Positions 25,718 to 34,281 of a DNA stretch of 64,000 bases are shown piece by piece. The stretch's first letter is position 1. Every line of letters begins with the position of its first letter. The stretch covers positions 124,001 to 188,000 of the forward strand of contig JACQUX010000024.1 in NCBI GenBank assembly GCA_016210045.1, given 5' to 3'. Under the pieces are notes generated by a model. The model had not been told where the DNA came from. It saw only the letters and a list, made by a program, of their open reading frames with translations, and made no database searches. Made by a program: the position numbers and the translations under genes. The DNA is from Deltaproteobacteria bacterium (lineage in GTDB: Bacteria; UBA10199; GCA-002796325; JACPFF01).

Positions 25718-25754
25718 ATGACCGTGATCACCTGATGGTGATGGTAATGGTCAT
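25718..25754. promoter_or_regulatory. Interrupted inverted repeat between apbE and ferredoxin genes
   Basis: ATGACC (25718-25723) and ATCACC (25727-25732) are mirrored by GGTGAT (25737-25742) and GGTCAT (25749-25754). It sits midway between the divergent rnf and ferredoxin operons, a good place for a shared operator. The regulator is unknown. Confidence 0.5.
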
Positions 25755-25814
25755 TAGTTGCCGTCGTCGAACTCCTTTAAGGTGCAGATGAACCCGGGAT
25801 AACAAGGAGACCGC

Positions 25815-26015
25815 ATGAGCGCTGAAACTGATCGTGAATTCTATGTCGACGCCGATCTATGCACCGGTTGTAATGACTGCATAAAGGCCCTTCCCCAACA
25901 TTTTGCCGACACCGGAGAAGACACCGCCGAAGTGACAAACTGCGCAGGCGCAGACACCGCCAAAGTCGAAACTGTGATGAAGGCCTGCCCCGGCAAGGCC
26001 ATTAAATGGAAGTGA
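25815..26015 (+). CDS. [4Fe-4S] ferredoxin
   Basis: 66 residues with one cluster site: CTGCNDC near residues 16-22 and the distal CP in ACPGKAI near 58. This is the single-cluster bacterial ferredoxin plan. ACAAGGAG precedes the ATG. It heads the operon of a 2-oxoacid:ferredoxin oxidoreductase, so it is probably that enzyme's electron acceptor, and it is divergent from rnf, which also uses ferredoxin. Confidence 0.92.
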   Translation: MSAETDREFYVDADLCTGCNDCIKALPQHFADTGEDTAEVTNCAGADTAKVETVMKACPGKAIKWK

Positions 26016-26053
26016 CACCGCCGGTACCGACCACAACGACCGGGGGGACTTTC

Positions 26054-27037
26054 ATGGACACGATTCGTGAACAATTAGCTCGACACATGACCGACCACGC
26101 ACTCGAAATGCGCGGCGATGGACGTGCCGGCAGCGGCTTAGTGCTCACGTGGCAGGCGTTCGCCGCATTCGCCCTCTCCGATCACGCATTACATGTCCAA
26201 GAGTGGCCGCTGTTCAGTTCCGCCCGCAAAGGGGCGCCCACGCGCAGCTTCCTCCGCGTCAGCCGCTCCCCGATCGAAAAGGCCTCGCCGATCACGCATC
26301 CGCATCTCGTCGTCGCGATGGATATCGGTGTCACGGCCATGGTCGATTTCGCGGAAGGCGTCCTGCCGAACAGCGTCGTGATCCTCAACACCGGACGCAC
26401 GCCGGAAGAAGTCGCGACGCAATTTCAAGTCAGCGGACATATTTTCACCATCGACGGCGACCAGCTGGCGCTCCACTATTTAAAAAAACCGCTCGGCAAT
26501 ATTTCGGTGCTCGCGCTGTTGACAGAGCTCGTGCTCGGCTGGGACGCCAAACGCGCCACGCCGCACCTCATTCACTTGCTCGAAAAACGGCGACTGCCGC
26601 CATCGCTAGTGCAACGGAATTGTGAATTGTTCGAGGCCAGTTTCGGCGAATCCCGGTATGTAAACATCGCGGCACAGACGGGCGCCAATCCACACCCCGC
26701 GCCGACGTTTCGCGGCTATGGCGACGTGATGCCCGGCGCACAGTCGAATCTCCGCCGCTCTCGCAGCATGCATACCGCCGTCTACGCCCGCACCGGATTC
26801 CGCCTGCAATTCGCCGATCCGCAGAACGCCTGCAACGGCTGCGGACACTGCATCGTAAATTGCCCGGAGAACATCATCGACTTCCGCCCCGACCCGAACG
26901 TCGGCGTCGCGGTGACCGGCGCGCAAGTCAGTACGTACTGCAAACTCTGTCGGGAATGTATCGAAGTTTGTCCAAAACAACTCTTTAGCGAAGCGGCCGT
27001 TTCCGAAGAAGAGTGGCTGCACGAGGTACCCTCATGA
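26054..27037 (+). CDS. 2-oxoacid:ferredoxin oxidoreductase, fused gamma-delta subunit
   Basis: About 327 residues. An N-terminal gamma domain covers about residues 1-215. The C-terminal delta domain has two [4Fe-4S] sites (CNGCGHCIVNCP and CKLCRECIEVCP). This matches four-domain pyruvate-type enzymes. The usual gamma glycine motif is weak. I chose ATG 26054 (MDTIREQL), which has a G-rich ribosome site; an ATG at 26006 would overlap the ferredoxin gene. The stop overlaps the next gene in ATGA. Confidence 0.82.
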   Translation: MDTIREQLARHMTDHALEMRGDGRAGSGLVLTWQAFAAFALSDHALHVQEWPLFSSARKGAPTRSFLRVSRSPIEKASPITHPHLVVAMDIGVTAMVDFAEGVLPNSVVILNTGRTPEEVATQFQVSGHIFTIDGDQLALHYLKKPLGNISVLALLTELVLGWDAKRATPHLIHLLEKRRLPPSLVQRNCELFEASFGESRYVNIAAQTGANPHPAPTFRGYGDVMPGAQSNLRRSRSMHTAVYARTGFRLQFADPQNACNGCGHCIVNCPENIIDFRPDPNVGVAVTGAQVSTYCKLCRECIEVCPKQLFSEAAVSEEEWLHEVPS

Positions 27038-28362
27038 GCGCGACCACTCCCGGCGTGCGCGAAACCCCGGCCGGTGCGATCTACGAGCGCGCCATCGACC
27101 TCTCGAAAGTCCGCGCCGCCCACCATCCGTTAGTGCGGGAACGCGCGATGTGGGACGCCGACGGCAACGCCGCCGCAGCGTACGCCTGCTTGCAAATGTG
27201 GCGCTGCATCCTGTTCGCAGGTTTCCCGATCACGCCATCGACCAAATGGTTGGAGACCGTCGCCGCGCTGATCGGCGATGGGACCGTACCCCGCAAAAAA
27301 CTCAAACTGTTGGAAGCGGAACACGCGGTCGCGGACTACTTGGCCGGCGCCGCCGCCGCGTGTCGCGACTTAGTCGTCAGCACGGCCACCAGTTCCGTCG
27401 GACTCGACCATATGGCGGAATCCATTCGCTCGCTCGGCGCCAGCGGACTCGGCAACATCTTGCTCGTCGACGTCTATCGCGCTACCGCAAACTATCCCCT
27501 CTGCATCGAAGGCGACGCGTCGGACACGCTGGCACATCGCGATGCCGGATGGATCCAAATCTGCTGTCGCGGCGGCCAACAAATTTACGACACCATCCTC
27601 CAAGCCCCATGTCTCGGGATGCATCCGGAAGTGCTCACACCGGTGATGCCGGGGTACTTCGGGATCAAAGACAGTCATCGCAGCGGACGCTTGGTCGTGG
27701 AGCCGGACACGCAGATCCACGCGTTCCAAGACCGCTGGATCCAGCCCTCTCCATTGCCGGGCCTGCTCAACGGCGATACTGCCATGGGCAATTGCGTCAC
27801 CTCGGCGTACTTCCAAGGATTCAAAATCGATCAACGCAAACGATTACTGCGCGTACTCGACTTACTGCCGGAAGTCGGCGCCGATTTCGAACGAACGTTC
27901 GGACGACCAGGGTTGCAACTCGTGGAACCTGTGCTGTGGCCGAAAGATGATCAGGTCGATCTCGCGATCATCGGCATGGGCCCCGACATTGGAACGGCGG
28001 CAGCGCTCTTAAAAGAATCCGGGCTGCCGGCCGGCACCCGCGTCGGCGTATTGGCCGCGCGCCTGCTCACGCCATTTCCCACGGCCGAATATGCGAAGCG
28101 GCTTCGCACCGCGAAGACCGTGCTCGTGATGAATCACGCGCATCATTATAGTGCGGGGCATTTGGCGCTCGACGTCACCCAGGCTTGCTACGGCCTCAAT
28201 CCGCGCCCCACGGTGGTCAGCGCCTTCGCAGGCCTCGGCGGCGCAGCGGTCAGCGACACCACCTGGCAACGCCTGATCGACCACGCGTTGCGCGCCACGC
28301 GCGAGGGGATTGCGTTTCCACCACCGGTGATCGCACACGAAGGACAAATCGTATGGACATAA
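27034..28362 (+). CDS. 2-oxoacid:ferredoxin oxidoreductase alpha subunit
   Basis: 442 residues. The alpha-subunit motif FAGFPITPSTKWLE lies near residue 62, followed by LEAEHAVADYLAGAAAA, TATSSVGLDHMAE and a C-terminal domain with VLVMNHAHHYSAGHL. It forms the substrate-binding core with the beta subunit. It overlaps the gamma-delta gene by 4 bases and is followed by a palindromic repeat before the beta gene. Confidence 0.87.
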   Translation: MSATTPGVRETPAGAIYERAIDLSKVRAAHHPLVRERAMWDADGNAAAAYACLQMWRCILFAGFPITPSTKWLETVAALIGDGTVPRKKLKLLEAEHAVADYLAGAAAACRDLVVSTATSSVGLDHMAESIRSLGASGLGNILLVDVYRATANYPLCIEGDASDTLAHRDAGWIQICCRGGQQIYDTILQAPCLGMHPEVLTPVMPGYFGIKDSHRSGRLVVEPDTQIHAFQDRWIQPSPLPGLLNGDTAMGNCVTSAYFQGFKIDQRKRLLRVLDLLPEVGADFERTFGRPGLQLVEPVLWPKDDQVDLAIIGMGPDIGTAAALLKESGLPAGTRVGVLAARLLTPFPTAEYAKRLRTAKTVLVMNHAHHYSAGHLALDVTQACYGLNPRPTVVSAFAGLGGAAVSDTTWQRLIDHALRATREGIAFPPPVIAHEGQIVWT

Positions 28363-28440
28363 CAGGGGCTCGCGTCGCCCCCTCCACCGGCAAAGCCGGA
28401 TGGAGCCTCCCCCTCAACGCCGCTGTGCGGCTGATAGGCC
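28362..28440. repeat. Palindromic element Q1 between the alpha and beta genes
   Basis: ACAGGGGCT plus GCGTCGCCCC is followed by a hairpin with AAA loop (CTCCACCGGC with GCCGGATGGAG), then a constant segment holding hairpin GCCGC-TGT-GCGGC (28419-28431). The same element with a different first stem lies at 41280-41359. Confidence 0.8.
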
Positions 28441-28462
28441 AGCAGGAAGAGAGACTCTTTTT

Positions 28463-29476
28463 ATGGCTAAATTTTTAGATGTCATCCAACGCGACTCCTG
28501 TTTTCAGCCGGGGTCCAGTCTCTGCCTCGGCTGTATGGAAGGCGTGGCGTTTCAGAATATCGGCAAGATCACGGACAACGGAAAGAAAACCGTCTTCGCG
28601 CTCGGCACCTTTTGCGGCGAGGTCTCGACGCTCCAATTCCCGAATCCGATCGCGTGGGGACGCGGCACGGAAACGCCGGCAGAATGGAGCAAGAGCTTCG
28701 GCATCATGCACCACGTCTTCGAATCCGCACCGAGCGTGGCGGAGGCGATTCGCGACACCGCCGACTTGCTCACCGATCTCGGCGCGTTGTCCGGACCTGT
28801 GCAAGTCGCCGCGCTCTCCGGCGACGGCGGCGCGCTCTCCATCGGACTGCGCACGCTGCTGCACACGTTGCATCGCGGCACCCGGATGACGATCTTCGTG
28901 CTCGTCAATGAAATCTTCGCCAACACCGGCTTCCAATTCAGCCCCGCCACGCCCCCCGGCGCCGACACCAGCACCACGCCATCTTCGGAACGCTGCGACG
29001 GCAACGTCACACTCCCGATCGACTATCTCGGTCTCTGCGTCGCCGCCGACGCGGCCTTCGTGGCGCAAGCGAGCCCCGCGTATCCGAAATATTTCGCCAA
29101 GGTCGTGGAGCGCGCGTTCGACGCGGCCGGCACGGCCGTCGTCTTCGTCCCCAGTCCGTGCATCACCGGCTGGAAGTTCGCCGAAGGCGAAACGGCGCAA
29201 CTGGCGCGGCTCGGCTGCGAAACCGGGTTTTTTCCCTGCTTCGTGAAAGAGCATGGCCGCGTCGGCGAAGTCAAATTTGTGGAGCCGGATCTCGCCAAAC
29301 GCCCGCGGATCGAGGATTTTATGGGCCCGCAGCGCCGCTTCCAACACCTTATCTATAAAGACCCGAACACCCGCGCCTACACGGCGCGGCCCGGATTTGA
29401 AGCCACGCTCGACCAGATCCGCAATTGGATCGCGTCCCGACTCGAGCGACTGCAGCATATCGCGACCCGTCCATAA
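28463..29476 (+). CDS. 2-oxoacid:ferredoxin oxidoreductase beta subunit (pyruvate type)
   Basis: 337 residues. Cluster Cys lie in SSLCLGCMEG. The ThDP motif GDGGALSIGLRTLLHTL runs to VNEIFANTGFQFSPATPPGA, the NTG..S.TP pattern of pyruvate-type beta subunits. I chose ATG 28463 (MAKFLDVIQ) because AGGAAGAGAG lies upstream; the longer frame runs into palindromic element Q1. Substrate (pyruvate or another 2-oxoacid) cannot be fixed from sequence alone. Confidence 0.88.
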   Translation: MAKFLDVIQRDSCFQPGSSLCLGCMEGVAFQNIGKITDNGKKTVFALGTFCGEVSTLQFPNPIAWGRGTETPAEWSKSFGIMHHVFESAPSVAEAIRDTADLLTDLGALSGPVQVAALSGDGGALSIGLRTLLHTLHRGTRMTIFVLVNEIFANTGFQFSPATPPGADTSTTPSSERCDGNVTLPIDYLGLCVAADAAFVAQASPAYPKYFAKVVERAFDAAGTAVVFVPSPCITGWKFAEGETAQLARLGCETGFFPCFVKEHGRVGEVKFVEPDLAKRPRIEDFMGPQRRFQHLIYKDPNTRAYTARPGFEATLDQIRNWIASRLERLQHIATRP

Positions 29477-29494
29477 ACACACTGAGGATCAACC

Positions 29495-31216
29495 ATGGAT
29501 CTACGCGGCAAACGAGTGATGATCTTCGGCGGGGCCGGTCTGGTCGGACGCGCGATTGCGCGGCGGATCGCCGGCGAAGGCATTCGTGACCTGATCCTGG
29601 CCGGACTCACGGAACGCGAGGCCGCCGAAGCGGCGGATGCGCTGCGCACGCGATGTCCCACCCTGGCCGTTCAACACTGTTGGGGAAATCTCTTCGTCCG
29701 CCACGCGCTGAAAGACATCCCGCCCGGCGCGCTATTGGCCGATCCGACGCATCGCACCACGCTGATCCACGATCTAACCAACCCTTTCAGCCGCGAGATC
29801 CTCACCGGCTCCACGATCTTCCAGTTGCTGAACCACTATCGACCGGATGTCTTGATCGACGCCGTTAACACCGCCACCGGCATCGCGTACCAGAACATCT
29901 TCGGCACCGCGTTCGAAGCGGCGCAAGCGATCGGCACCGCGAACCGCGACGAAACGACCGACATCCTACAACGGCTGCTATGCACTCTCTACACCCCGCA
30001 ACTGATCCGCCACGTGCAGATTCTCCGCCACGCGCTCGTCGAACATCACACCCAATTTTATCTGAAGATCGGGACCTGCGGCACCGGTGGGATGGGCTTA
30101 AATATTCCCTATACGCATAGCGAAGACAAACCATCGCAGATGTTACTGGCGAAGGCTGCGTTGGCCGGAGCCCACTCGCAACTGTTGTTCCTGATGGCCC
30201 GCACCCCGGGCGGCCCGATCATTAAAGAACTGAAACCCGCCGCCGCGATCGCGTGGAAGCGGATCGGCGTCGGACCGATCAGCAAAGGCGGTCGCACGAT
30301 CTTGCTGGAAGCCACCACACGCGACGACGCCGTTCTACTGCGCGGCACGTTGCAGAAGCGCGCCGCCCATCCGCCGCGCTATCTGCAAGCGGACGGACGG
30401 CCCAAGGTCTTGATCGCGCCCCATATCGACACCGGCGAAAACGGCCTCTTCGCGCTCGGCGAATTCGAGACACTCACCGAAGAAGGCCAAATGGAATTCA
30501 TCACGCCGGAAGAAATCGCGCAATGCGCGGTCTGGGAAATCCTCGGCCGCAACACCGGCCACGACATCGTCGCCGCGCTCGACAACTCCACGCTTGGCCC
30601 GACGTACCGTGCCGGACAATTGCGCCAACAGGCGCTGGATGAACTGAACCGCCTGGTCTCCGCATCGGGACTGGAGAGCATCGCGTTCGAACAACTCGGA
30701 CCCCCGCGGCTTTCGAAACTCCTCTATGAAGGGCATTTGTTGCAGCGCCGTTACCACACGTTCGAAGCCGTGCTCGCCGCCGGCCCCGCCGAACTCGCAC
30801 ACGCGATCGAGTCCGACCTGTTCGCCGACGAAGCATTCCGCGCCCGCATTGTCTCGATCGGCATCCCGATCCTGCTCGCCGACGGACAACAGCTGCTGCG
30901 TGGCCAAACCATGGCCGTCCCCACCGACCCGCCCGGCCGCCACGACACACCGCTCGCAATCACCCCGGAGGCGATCGACCGCTGGGCCCACGACGGCTGG
31001 ATCGACTTGCGCGCCCCCAACTGGGGACATTGGCAAAATCGGTTGCGCAAAATTCTCGCCGACCTCGCCGCCATTCCCCCCAACGAAACCTCGTCCGCCC
31101 TCTCCCGCGGCCGCCACTACTGGGGCACCGCCGATGGCGTCCACCCCATCGCCCCCGCCAAACTCGCGAGCTGGATCTTCATCCACGAAGAACACGGCAG
31201 TCGGATGAAGGGGTGA
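29495..31216 (+). CDS. Large Rossmann-fold (SDR-like) protein of unknown function
   Basis: 573 residues. The N-terminal NAD(P)-binding motif FGGAGLVGRAIARRI (about 10-24) begins an extended short-chain dehydrogenase-like domain. Further on are IGVGPISKGGRT, HIDTGENGLFALGEFETLT and TPEEIAQCAVWEILGRNTGHD. I do not know a characterised member. It follows the beta subunit by 18 bases and is likely part of that operon, so it may act on a product or precursor of the 2-oxoacid. Its last 84 bases (31136-31219) occur again at 32863-32946. Confidence 0.6.
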   Translation: MDLRGKRVMIFGGAGLVGRAIARRIAGEGIRDLILAGLTEREAAEAADALRTRCPTLAVQHCWGNLFVRHALKDIPPGALLADPTHRTTLIHDLTNPFSREILTGSTIFQLLNHYRPDVLIDAVNTATGIAYQNIFGTAFEAAQAIGTANRDETTDILQRLLCTLYTPQLIRHVQILRHALVEHHTQFYLKIGTCGTGGMGLNIPYTHSEDKPSQMLLAKAALAGAHSQLLFLMARTPGGPIIKELKPAAAIAWKRIGVGPISKGGRTILLEATTRDDAVLLRGTLQKRAAHPPRYLQADGRPKVLIAPHIDTGENGLFALGEFETLTEEGQMEFITPEEIAQCAVWEILGRNTGHDIVAALDNSTLGPTYRAGQLRQQALDELNRLVSASGLESIAFEQLGPPRLSKLLYEGHLLQRRYHTFEAVLAAGPAELAHAIESDLFADEAFRARIVSIGIPILLADGQQLLRGQTMAVPTDPPGRHDTPLAITPEAIDRWAHDGWIDLRAPNWGHWQNRLRKILADLAAIPPNETSSALSRGRHYWGTADGVHPIAPAKLASWIFIHEEHGSRMKG

Positions 31217-31285
31217 GGGTCACCCCCCTCTTTGGAAATGAGGGGGGATTGAAAGGGGGGATTGTGACGGGAAGAGGGTTCCCCC

Positions 31286-32749
31286 TTAGGTGGAGGATGT
31301 GGGTCTGAGCATTTTTCTGCCGGCGTCCGTCAGTCGGTACTGTTGCAATCGGCTGTGGGGTTTGTCGGGGAGGGTCCTTTCGAGCCAACCGGCGGACAGC
31401 AAAGGCTCTATATACGCCTTGCGGAAGTGTTCCCGATCCTTGATGCGTGCGGCCTTTTGGAGCTGCTCCCGCGATTGCGGCTCCCGCGCGACCGCTGCCA
31501 ACACGGCCGTGACTTGCGGGGTGACTTGCGGGGTGACTTGCGGGGTGACTGGTTGAGTCGATCCGACCGACACTCGGAAAGTGACAACCGCCGCGCCGGT
31601 GATCTCCGCAAAGATCGGCGCGGCCATCCCGACCTCCTGACACATGGCGATGACGCGGTTCGTTCCGCGTCCCCATTTTTCAATCAACCCGGTGCGGTTG
31701 AAAACATCCGCGATCAATGGGTTTCGTTGGACCGAGAGATGCTCTTGGGTCAGGGATTCCGGCGTAATGCCTTTGGGGAAACCTCCCGCGCTCCACACCT
31801 CCACACGATCGTCGAAGATCGCCAGCGAAACCGCGCCCCCGGCGATGGCATAGTCCCGGTGGATAAACGCATTGACCAGGATTTCCCGCATGGCATCCGG
31901 CGGGATGAGCGACTGTTCCACGCGCCGCATCCGGCCGGGAATGATCTTCGCCGGCATCGGGAAATGGCGCTGACAAAAGATCTCTGCCTCCTCCAGCAAC
32001 TTGAAGGCGGGACCGCGCACCAGACGTTGATCGAGGAACTCAGCCTTGTCCGTCCCCCGGAAACGAGCCAGGCGCAATTCGCACTGTGGGTAATCCGGAA
32101 GGAACGTTTTACCGAAAAGGACCACGGCGGCACGGAGGATGTGCCCATCCGTGCGGAGACCCAACCGGTCCAGCACATCGGGAAGGTTCCGGCCCATGGG
32201 GCCGACCAGACGCCCAACGGAGCGGGCAATGCCTACGATGCGGAAGACTTCATCGCGATCGATGTCCTTGAGGGTCATTTCGTCGGCGGGCTGATTCTCC
32301 CAACGCCGTTTGCTGTGCGCACGCTCGAAGAGCAATTGCTCGTACTGCTGCTGCGACATCTTGCGCGTAGTGCTGCCGACCCGCTCGTAGGGACGCCCCT
32401 CGAAGGTGAAAGGGATGGAATCCGACATCCCCGCCACACGGAGCATGAGGACCTCCCCGCCCTGTTCCATCGGAAGCCGTTCAATCGGAAGGGTGACGGG
32501 CGGTTCGAATCGGTCAAGTGCTTGGGCGATCTCGCGGAGCGTTTGATCGGAGACCTGTTGCCCTGCGGCCCAACCGTCGGGTCGGATGCCGAAGAACACC
32601 GTCCCGCCGGAACCATTCAGGAAGGCACACAGTGTGCGCATGCCCTCCTTCAACTCGCCGGTCGAACGCTTGAACTCCAAATTCGCGCCCTCTCCTTGAC
32701 GAAGCAGGCGAGTCAATTTCTTCCTGGTGATGGACAACCTCATACTCAT
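31286..32749 (-). CDS. AlbA_2/Schlafen-type protein with TPQV tandem repeat
   Basis: About 487 residues. The N-terminal AlbA_2 motif is ANLEFKRSTGELKEG and NGSGGTVFFGIRPDG. The middle has REILVNAFIHRDYAI and WSAGGFPKGIT, and the C-terminus is a winged-helix segment, as in RecG-like annotated proteins. A run of three TPQV units (12-bp DNA repeats near 31508-31552) precedes the winged helix. I chose the ATG at 32749 (MSMRLSITRKK), because the AlbA_2 region starts soon after; the ribosome site is weak. It lies opposite to its neighbours, between two copies of a host-gene end. Confidence 0.78.
   Translation of the reverse strand: MSMRLSITRKKLTRLLRQGEGANLEFKRSTGELKEGMRTLCAFLNGSGGTVFFGIRPDGWAAGQQVSDQTLREIAQALDRFEPPVTLPIERLPMEQGGEVLMLRVAGMSDSIPFTFEGRPYERVGSTTRKMSQQQYEQLLFERAHSKRRWENQPADEMTLKDIDRDEVFRIVGIARSVGRLVGPMGRNLPDVLDRLGLRTDGHILRAAVVLFGKTFLPDYPQCELRLARFRGTDKAEFLDQRLVRGPAFKLLEEAEIFCQRHFPMPAKIIPGRMRRVEQSLIPPDAMREILVNAFIHRDYAIAGGAVSLAIFDDRVEVWSAGGFPKGITPESLTQEHLSVQRNPLIADVFNRTGLIEKWGRGTNRVIAMCQEVGMAAPIFAEITGAAVVTFRVSVGSTQPVTPQVTPQVTPQVTAVLAAVAREPQSREQLQKAARIKDREHFRKAYIEPLLSAGWLERTLPDKPHSRLQQYRLTDAGRKMLRPTSST
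31508..31552. repeat. 12-bp tandem repeat in the AlbA_2-type gene
   Basis: Three near-perfect units of GTGACTTGCGGG in the coding region of the gene at 31286-32749, translated as repeated TPQV. The unit length keeps the frame whatever the copy number. Confidence 0.85.
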
Positions 32750-32862
32750 GTAAATTTCCAATCTCTGTGTCACGCCGAACGCACAACAGGTTGGGTTTCT
32801 GAGTCGGTATTTCTCAGCATTCCCTTGAACATTCAAGCGGGTATTCTTCATCTTCAAACAAC

Positions 32863-32946
32863 GGCGTCCACCCCATCGCCCCCGCCAAACTCGCCAGCTG
32901 GATCTTCATCCACGAAGAACACGGCAGTCGGATGAAGGGGTAAGGG
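32863..32946 (+). pseudogene. Second copy of the 3' end of the Rossmann gene
   Basis: 84 bases match 31136-31219 at 82 positions, including a stop codon (TAA here, TGA in the gene). The other change is synonymous. No start or upstream coding part is present. The rest of 32750-33055 shows no gene. With the copy at 31136-31219 it brackets the AlbA_2-type gene. Confidence 0.9.
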
Positions 32947-33055
32947 GAACAAATAATGACAGTCACGCATTTTTCGCGTATGCCTGCGGATGTGACGCGA
33001 CATCTGATCGGAGTCATTGGCAGAGATTGAGTCATCGCATAGGGAGCGTAGCACG

Positions 33056-33787
33056 ATGATCATTCCGCACACCCGCGTGGCCACGTTGCTCTGCCTGCTC
33101 TTGTTGCCGGCGCTGTGGTCTGCAGTGGGCCTGGCCGCGGAGAACACCTGCGTCACGTGCCATGAGGGCGTCGCGGGCACCGGTCATGCGGCGCACAATT
33201 TCGCCGATTGGAAAAAATCGGTGCATGCACAACGCGGGATTACCTGCGAACAGTGTCATGGCGGCCACGCGGATCAACGCGATGTGCCGCGGGCGCATGA
33301 GGGCGTCATTCGCTCCAGCGATCCGCGCAGCCCGCTCTACTTCACGCATATCCCGGAGGCCTGCGGCCGTTGTCATACAGCCGAGTTCGGCGCGTTCAAG
33401 GCCAGTTACCACTTTCGCGAGCTGCAGCGCGCCGGGCGGGGACCGAACTGCCTCACCTGCCATGGCGCAATGGCGACTCGCGTGCTGACACCGCAGGAAA
33501 TGCAGCGCACCTGCACGCTGTGTCACGCCGAACCAACCCAAGCCGAACAAACGTTGGTCACATTGAATCAAGCGGACGCGTTGTTGAAAAAGTGGCGCGC
33601 GTTGCTGCGCGTGACACCGCAACCGGAACAGGCCACTGCGTTGGCAGCGGCGGAGCAACGGTATAAAACCGCGAAACAGACGTGGCATGGGTTCCAACTG
33701 AGCGACGTCCTGAACACCGCGCGCGCACTCGTTGTGCAAGCGCGGCAAGCGATCGCGGGGTTGGCGCCGGCCGGGGGCACGCCATGA
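33056..33787 (+). CDS. Pentaheme periplasmic c-type cytochrome
   Basis: 243 residues with a Sec signal ending near GLAA and five CXXCH sites (CVTCH, CEQCH, CGRCH, CLTCH, CTLCH) in the first 160 residues, then a helical heme-free tail. I chose ATG 33056, preceded by GGGAG. Its stop overlaps the Rieske gene (ATGA), so it is the first gene of a quinol-cytochrome c operon and probably the electron partner of that complex. No named family recognised. Confidence 0.85.
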   Translation: MIIPHTRVATLLCLLLLPALWSAVGLAAENTCVTCHEGVAGTGHAAHNFADWKKSVHAQRGITCEQCHGGHADQRDVPRAHEGVIRSSDPRSPLYFTHIPEACGRCHTAEFGAFKASYHFRELQRAGRGPNCLTCHGAMATRVLTPQEMQRTCTLCHAEPTQAEQTLVTLNQADALLKKWRALLRVTPQPEQATALAAAEQRYKTAKQTWHGFQLSDVLNTARALVVQARQAIAGLAPAGGTP

Positions 33788-34281
33788 CGGACGCGTGCGA
33801 CGCAAGCCGGCGTCGATTTCTCAAACAATTGACCTTCACGCTGGGCGGCATGATTGCGGCCGGTCTCATGGTCCCGGGCGGCGCCTATTTTCTCTCGCCG
33901 TTATGGGGCAGTCGCGAGGAAGACTGGATCGAGATCGCCGATGCCAAGTCGATTCCCCTCGGCGAACCAGTCAAGATCGACTTCATCCATCGGCAAAAAG
34001 ACGGCTGGGCCACGATTGAAGGTCGCGCCAGCGTCTGGGTGGTCACGACCGACGGCGAACACTTCACGGCCTACGATCCGCGCTGTACGCACTTGGGCTG
34101 TCCCTACCGTTGGGATGCCTCCCAACGCGCGTTTCTCTGCCCGTGTCACACCGCCATCTTCAATCTGGAAGGCACAGTCTTGTCCGGCCCCGCGCCGCGC
34201 CCGCTCGATCGTTATCCTACGACCGTGACGGACGGAAAACTGCAGATCCGCCCCGTATTAGCGGAACATGGAGACGCCTGA
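33784..34281 (+). CDS. Rieske [2Fe-2S] protein of a cytochrome bc-type complex
   Basis: 165 residues. A twin-arginine-like SRRRFLKQ and a hydrophobic helix (about 17-37) anchor it. The cluster motifs are CTHLGC (about 105-110) and CPCH (about 122-125). It accepts the first quinol electron in the complex with the cytochrome b encoded next. Overlaps: 4 bases with the pentaheme gene, 1 base with the cytochrome b gene. Confidence 0.93.
   Translation: MTDACDASRRRFLKQLTFTLGGMIAAGLMVPGGAYFLSPLWGSREEDWIEIADAKSIPLGEPVKIDFIHRQKDGWATIEGRASVWVVTTDGEHFTAYDPRCTHLGCPYRWDASQRAFLCPCHTAIFNLEGTVLSGPAPRPLDRYPTTVTDGKLQIRPVLAEHGDA

Noticed and set aside
28475-29482. Minus-strand open frame of 335 codons
   Set aside because: Antisense to the beta subunit gene, whose ThDP motif and start site are clear.
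31343-32935. Plus-strand open frame of 530 codons
   Set aside because: It is antisense to the AlbA_2-type gene and ends in the displaced copy of the Rossmann gene tail; no recognisable domain.
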